From UBA7239 sp035456205 (GTDB lineage: Bacteria > Pseudomonadota > Gammaproteobacteria > Pseudomonadales > UBA7239), in contig DATIDQ010000004.1 in assembly GCA_035456205.1 (NCBI GenBank), positions 1 to 35,667 of the forward strand: DNA of 35,667 nucleotides. Direction: 5' to 3'. Positions 32,212 through 35,667 of the stretch are shown here, piece after piece (the stretch's first letter is position 1; each line of letters begins with the position of its first letter). The translations under genes were made by a program, and so were the position numbers. The notes below the pieces were generated by a model. That model was not told the DNA's origin, made no database searches, and saw only the letters and a program-made list of their open reading frames with translations.

Positions 32212-32880
32212 ATGAGCGATCACAATGCGCCAGAAACCCGCCACGCAAAAATTGAAAAAAATGTCGCTCTGATGATGATCCTGATTATCCTGGTTATCAG
32301 TATTGGTGCACTGGTTGAAATCGTGCCATTGGCTTTCCAGAAAGATGTCACCGAACCGATTACAGGATTAAAACCATTAAACGCACTGCAACTGGAAGGT
32401 CGCGATATTTATATCCGTGAAGGCTGCAATGTTTGTCATTCGCAAATGATACGTCCGTTCCGTGCTGAAACCGAAAGGTATGGCCACTATTCTGTCGCCG
32501 GCGAATCTGTATACGATCATCCATTTTTGTGGGGATCAAAACGCACCGGACCGGATCTGGCACGCGTCGGTGGACGCTACAGTGACGAATGGCACCGCGC
32601 ACATTTGTACAACCCGCGCGATGTGGTGCCGGAATCGGTGATGCCGGCTTATCACTGGCTGTTTGATAATGTATTAACAGGCGAAGATACCGCAGCAAAA
32701 ATGCGCGCCCTGCGCGCTGTCGGCGTGCCATATACCGATAGCGACATCAGCGGTGCGGCAGACGCTGTCAAAGGCAAAGCAGAAATAGACGCGGTTGTCG
32801 CATACCTGCAACAACTGGGGCTGTTGTTGCAACCACAAATGCTGCAACCACAAACTGCCACCACACCAGCACAGCAGTAG
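32212..32880 (+). CDS. ccoO: cbb3-type cytochrome c oxidase subunit II (mono-haem cytochrome c)
   Basis: This 222-residue protein has one N-terminal membrane anchor (about residues 20-42), then a periplasmic domain with a single c-type haem site, CNVCH, in REGCNVCHSQMIRPF. Conserved family stretches follow (YGHYSVAGESVYDHPFLWGS, KRTGPDLARVGGRYSD). It passes electrons to CcoN. ATG 32212 is preceded by GAGGAGG, an excellent ribosome site that overlaps the end of ccoN. The C-terminus carries a duplicated five-residue unit (LQPQM, LQPQT) and a low-complexity tail that is not part of the conserved fold. Confidence 0.96.
   Translation: MSDHNAPETRHAKIEKNVALMMILIILVISIGALVEIVPLAFQKDVTEPITGLKPLNALQLEGRDIYIREGCNVCHSQMIRPFRAETERYGHYSVAGESVYDHPFLWGSKRTGPDLARVGGRYSDEWHRAHLYNPRDVVPESVMPAYHWLFDNVLTGEDTAAKMRALRAVGVPYTDSDISGAADAVKGKAEIDAVVAYLQQLGLLLQPQMLQPQTATTPAQQ
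32828..32857 (+). repeat. 15-base tandem duplication near the ccoO 3' end
   Basis: TGCAACCACAAA occurs at 32828-32839 and 32843-32854, with a period of 15. It encodes LQPQM followed by LQPQT within the last 20 residues of CcoO. It keeps the frame and extends the tail. Confidence 0.8.
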
Positions 32881-32889
32881 GAGTCGAGC

Positions 32890-33102
32890 ATGAATATTGA
32901 CCTCAATACCCTGCGCGGCCTGTTAACTTTGCTTTTGCTTATTTTATTTATTTGTCTGTTTGTGTGGGCGTATAGCAAAAAACGCGTCTCTGAATTTAAC
33001 GAAGCCGCTAACCTGCCTTTTGCTGACGAAGAAGCGAGCTTGCGCAGCGGCACGCAAGAAAGCACGGCAATGTCTTCTGCAGCAAAAGGAGAAGTGCTAT
33101 GA
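32890..33102 (+). CDS. ccoQ: CcoQ/FixQ small subunit of cbb3 oxidase
   Basis: This 70-residue protein has one membrane helix (about residues 9-27, rich in leucine) followed by a cytoplasmic YSKKRVSEFNEAANLPFADEE tail. The position between ccoO and ccoP and the AANLPF-DEE tail identify CcoQ, which stabilises the oxidase. A ribosome site (AGGAG at 32879-32883) precedes ATG 32890. The 3' end overlaps ccoP by 4 bases as ATGA. Confidence 0.92.
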   Translation: MNIDLNTLRGLLTLLLLILFICLFVWAYSKKRVSEFNEAANLPFADEEASLRSGTQESTAMSSAAKGEVL

Positions 33103-33968
33103 GCAATTTCTGGAGTGGCTGGATTATTGTTCTGACACTGGGAACCATTATCGGGATGTTCTGGTTGCTGCTGGGCAACCGCACACGCCCCGGTAATGAA
33201 GATGCAAAAACCGGTCACGTGTATGACGGCATTGAAGAATTCGACCATCCGTTACCCGTATGGTGGCTCTACCTTTTTATCTTGACACTGGTATTCGCGC
33301 TGGGATATCTCGTGTTGTATCCCGGCTTGGGGAGTTACAAAGGATTACTGGGATGGACACAGGAAAAACAATGGCAAGATGAAAATGAAAAACTCGACGC
33401 AAAATTTAATGCACAGTTAAAAAAATATGCCGCTATTCCTGTTGAGGAACTTGCCAAGGATGAAAAAGCTCGCCGTAGCGGCCAACGTATTTTTTCTGCG
33501 CATTGTGCAACCTGTCACGGCGCGGATGCCGGCGGCAACACCGGCTTTCCCAATCTGCGCGATCAGGACTGGTTGTGGGGTGGCAGCCCGGATCGCATCG
33601 TGGAAACCATCACTAAAGGCCGCAAAGGCAGCATGCCCGCCTGGAAAAACATACTCAGCGAGCAGCAACTTAACGACGTGGCTACATGGCTGGGCACAGC
33701 AGAAGCGGCAAAAAAACCGCCCGCAGGTGCGCAGGTATTTGCCACTTACTGCACTGCATGTCACGGCGCCGATGCCAAGGGCAACCAGCTGCTGGGCGCA
33801 CCCAATCTCACTGACAATATCTGGTTATACGGTGGTGGCCTGGGCGAAATACAAGCCACTATTCTCAATGGCCGCAACGGACAAATGCCGACGCATGAAA
33901 ATTTTATCAGCCCGGAAAAAATTCATCTGGTGGCAGCGTATGTATACGGCTTGAGTCACACAGAATAA
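33099..33968 (+). CDS. ccoP: cbb3-type cytochrome c oxidase subunit III (di-haem cytochrome c)
   Basis: This 289-residue protein has two membrane segments (about residues 5-26 and 50-72) followed by a periplasmic domain with two c-type haem sites, CATCH and CTACH. Each is followed by a methionine-containing segment (KGSMPAW, NGQMPTH) that supplies an axial ligand. GIEEFDHPLPVWW in the N-terminal part is a CcoP hallmark. It receives electrons from soluble cytochrome c. Start ATG 33099 overlaps the ccoQ stop and GAAGTG precedes it. It completes the structural oxidase genes; ccoG follows after 55 bases that include a 16-base repeat. Confidence 0.97.
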   Translation: MSNFWSGWIIVLTLGTIIGMFWLLLGNRTRPGNEDAKTGHVYDGIEEFDHPLPVWWLYLFILTLVFALGYLVLYPGLGSYKGLLGWTQEKQWQDENEKLDAKFNAQLKKYAAIPVEELAKDEKARRSGQRIFSAHCATCHGADAGGNTGFPNLRDQDWLWGGSPDRIVETITKGRKGSMPAWKNILSEQQLNDVATWLGTAEAAKKPPAGAQVFATYCTACHGADAKGNQLLGAPNLTDNIWLYGGGLGEIQATILNGRNGQMPTHENFISPEKIHLVAAYVYGLSHTE

Positions 33969-33977
33969 CTCAAGCCT

Positions 33978-34009
33978 ACGTTAGTATTTTCCAACATTAG
34001 TATTATTGA
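33978..34009 (+). repeat. 16-base tandem duplication between ccoP and ccoG
   Basis: ACGTTAGTATTTTCCA (33978-33993) and ACATTAGTATTATTGA (33994-34009) are 16 bases apart and share 11 of 16 positions, nearly all in the first 11 bases (A-C-x-TTAGTATT). No stop codon of ccoP is included. Confidence 0.6.
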
Positions 34010-34023
34010 ATACCGGAACCGAA

Positions 34024-35514
34024 ATGTTTCCACAAAAAGGCCAAGCTAATCCTGATCGTACAGAGAATACGCAGTTAATTCCGGCTGTACAGGAATTTTC
34101 CGCTGCCGACTTTGCCCATCCGGAAGTGGCCGAGCTGGATCTTTATCACAAGCGTGAAAAAATCTATACCCGCAGCATCGAAGGATTTTTCCAGCGCATC
34201 CGTTTGTTCACTGGCTGGCCCTTGCTAGTGGGATATTTTTGCCTGCCATGGCTGCAATGGCATGGACATCAAGCTGTACTATTCGACCTACCCGCCCGCA
34301 AATTCTATATTTTTGACTTGGTATTCTGGCCTCAGGATCTGGTGTTACTGACAGCTCTGTTAATCATCGCCGCCTTTGCACTGTTTCTTTTCACTTCACT
34401 GTTTGGACGCATATGGTGCGGCTACTCCTGCCCACAGACGGTATGGACCAGCATTTTTATGTGGATGGAGCAGAAGACCGAAGGCAGCCGTAACCAGCGT
34501 ATAAAACTGGATCAGGCACCATGGTCAGCGGAAAAATTCCTGCGTAAATTTTCTAAACATGCCATGTGGCTTGGCTTTGCTTTTATCACAGGATTTATCT
34601 TTGTCGGTTATTTCACACCCATTACCACGCTGAGTATCGATTTTTTTAGCGGATCAGCAGAAATACAGGCTTATACCTGGATAGCTATTTTTTCATTGCT
34701 CACGTATCTGAATGCGGGCTGGCTGCGCGAACAGGTTTGTCTCTATATGTGTCCATACGCGCGCTTCCAATCCGCCATGTTTGACAGTGATACTTTAATT
34801 GTCACCTATGACAAAGCCCGTGGCGAACAACGCGGTTCACGGCGAGTGCATGACGGTGAAAAACCGGCCAACCTCGGCGATTGCATTGATTGCCAGCTGT
34901 GCGTACAGGTGTGTCCTACCGGTATCGATATTCGCGACGGCCTGCAATATGAATGCATCAACTGCGCATTGTGTGTGGATGCATGCAATTCAGTGATGCA
35001 AAAAGTCGGTTACGCGCCGAATCTGATCAGCTACAGCACAGAAAACCGCATGGCGGGAAAAACTTCGAAGTTGTTACGCCTGCGCACAGTCGGGTATGGC
35101 GCAGCTCTGTTGATGATGTGCACCCTGTTTATTGTTGCCTTGACGGAACGCGAGGTCACAGATCTGAAAATTATCCGTGAGCGCAGCAGTCTCTATCAAA
35201 TACAAAATGGCAATATTGAAAACATCTACACACTCAAACTGGGCAACCATGACAAGCAGGCCCATCGCTATACCATCAGCACGGATATGGAGAACGGCAT
35301 ACTTCTGGGCCCCATGCATGATGGTCTGGTATCGACAATAGTGGAGTCGGGCGAAGTCATCAGCCTGCCCGTGCGACTCACTGTGCCGCAAACTGCTTGG
35401 CATGGCCACAACATGGATCTTCAATTCTCTGCCTGTATAGCTGACGACAATACTGTTGCCAATGCAGGCAGCTGCGTGCACCATGAAAGTCGATTCACAG
35501 GGCCCGCCATATGA
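34024..35514 (+). CDS. ccoG: CcoG, cbb3 oxidase assembly protein (4Fe-4S)
   Basis: This 496-residue protein has an N-terminal cytoplasmic stretch and several membrane segments. A CGYSCPQTVW motif and two clusters of cysteines of the ferredoxin type follow (CIDCQLCVQVCPTGID and CINCALCVDAC), then a C-terminal soluble Ig-like domain. CcoG (also RdxA/FixG) is a membrane iron-sulfur protein that reduces copper for the CuB site of the cbb3 oxidase. I chose ATG 34024, preceded by GGAA; an in-frame TTG at 34006 lies in a repeat and is rejected. It overlaps ccoH by 4 bases (ATGA). Its place directly after ccoP is standard. Confidence 0.95.
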   Translation: MFPQKGQANPDRTENTQLIPAVQEFSAADFAHPEVAELDLYHKREKIYTRSIEGFFQRIRLFTGWPLLVGYFCLPWLQWHGHQAVLFDLPARKFYIFDLVFWPQDLVLLTALLIIAAFALFLFTSLFGRIWCGYSCPQTVWTSIFMWMEQKTEGSRNQRIKLDQAPWSAEKFLRKFSKHAMWLGFAFITGFIFVGYFTPITTLSIDFFSGSAEIQAYTWIAIFSLLTYLNAGWLREQVCLYMCPYARFQSAMFDSDTLIVTYDKARGEQRGSRRVHDGEKPANLGDCIDCQLCVQVCPTGIDIRDGLQYECINCALCVDACNSVMQKVGYAPNLISYSTENRMAGKTSKLLRLRTVGYGAALLMMCTLFIVALTEREVTDLKIIRERSSLYQIQNGNIENIYTLKLGNHDKQAHRYTISTDMENGILLGPMHDGLVSTIVESGEVISLPVRLTVPQTAWHGHNMDLQFSACIADDNTVANAGSCVHHESRFTGPAI

Positions 35515-35667
35515 ATACAGCTGCAGAGAAAGATACCGTCGCCTGGTACAAACAATTCTGGCCATGGTTTCTGATCGCGCTGCTTTTGTCTTCCATCGGC
35601 ATGGGGCTGTTATTTGCCTACCTGGCAATACACAACGCTGATCCTGTCGTTGATGAAAACTATTACC
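35511..35667 (+). CDS. ccoH: CcoH/FixH, cbb3 oxidase assembly protein, partial
   Basis: The frame starts at ATG 35511, overlapping the ccoG stop as ATGA, and runs off the window at 35667. The 52 visible residues contain WYKQFWPWFLI, a membrane segment, then an acidic ENYY just before the window ends. This is the usual CcoH/FixH start, W-x2-F-W-PW-F followed by one helix and a D-x-ENYY region. The rest of the operon (ccoI, ccoS) is expected beyond the window but cannot be seen. Confidence 0.9.
   Translation, partial: MNTAAEKDTVAWYKQFWPWFLIALLLSSIGMGLLFAYLAIHNADPVVDENYY

Overview
The window looks like chromosomal DNA of a gammaproteobacterium with moderate GC, probably from the Cellvibrionales/Pseudomonadales area. 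The basis is the long-form DapD, the glnD-dapC-dapD-dapE neighbourhood, a YqcC-family gene, CalB-type aldehyde dehydrogenase and a ccoN-O-Q-P-G-H cbb3 oxidase operon. I place it no more finely than that. I saw no rRNA, tRNA, CRISPR array, IS element or prophage. Coding density is very high, no gap exceeds 200 bases, and many genes overlap by 1 to 12 bases.

Layout. (1) 1-8127, mostly plus strand: the 3' end of glnD, dapC, nth, a two-domain membrane glycosyltransferase-like/sulfatase protein, uspA (minus), dapD and dapE. This is the succinylase branch of lysine/diaminopimelate synthesis interleaved with DNA repair and envelope genes. (2) 8116-15371, minus strand: an AT-richer membrane protein with a lectin-like insert, a GMC flavin oxidoreductase and the RNA helicase hrpA, each overlapping the next by 8 bases. 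(3) 15564-18271, plus strand: a hotdog thioesterase, a yqcC homologue and a COG2509-type flavoprotein. (4) 18268-21249, minus strand: a CalB-like aldehyde dehydrogenase, then an outer-membrane-like protein and a TlpA-like thioredoxin behind a remarkable double hairpin/terminator. (5) 21443-23457, plus strand: a GGDEF protein with an unusual receiver domain, then trxB. (6) 23475-28339, minus strand: SDR, trpS, and a compact cassette of radical SAM, PhyH-type oxygenase, small ABM-like protein and DUF1285. (7) 28525-35667: hemN (minus) divergent from a small Yip1-like membrane protein and the cbb3 oxidase operon (plus), the latter running off the window inside ccoH.

Four features of the DNA stand out beyond the genes. 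First, a single Anr/FNR-like box lies midway between hemN and the yip1-cco side, with a plausible -10 element at class II spacing on each side. Haem synthesis and the high-affinity oxidase operon may therefore share one oxygen-sensing switch. Second, an intrinsic terminator sits only 15 bases upstream of the start of the outer-membrane-like gene and shares its stem sequence with a second hairpin, which suggests attenuation or a paired operator. Third, many gene junctions carry short tandem duplications with periods of 13 to 18 bases that often include the stop or start codon. At dapC-nth the third copy supplies the nth start codon. Fourth, several proteins have unusual features: a GT-C-like/sulfatase fusion with an altered sulfatase signature, a receiver domain with Glu at the phosphoacceptor position, and a radical SAM/2-oxoglutarate oxygenase cassette of unknown product.

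All functional names come from motif recognition by eye. No database search was run.
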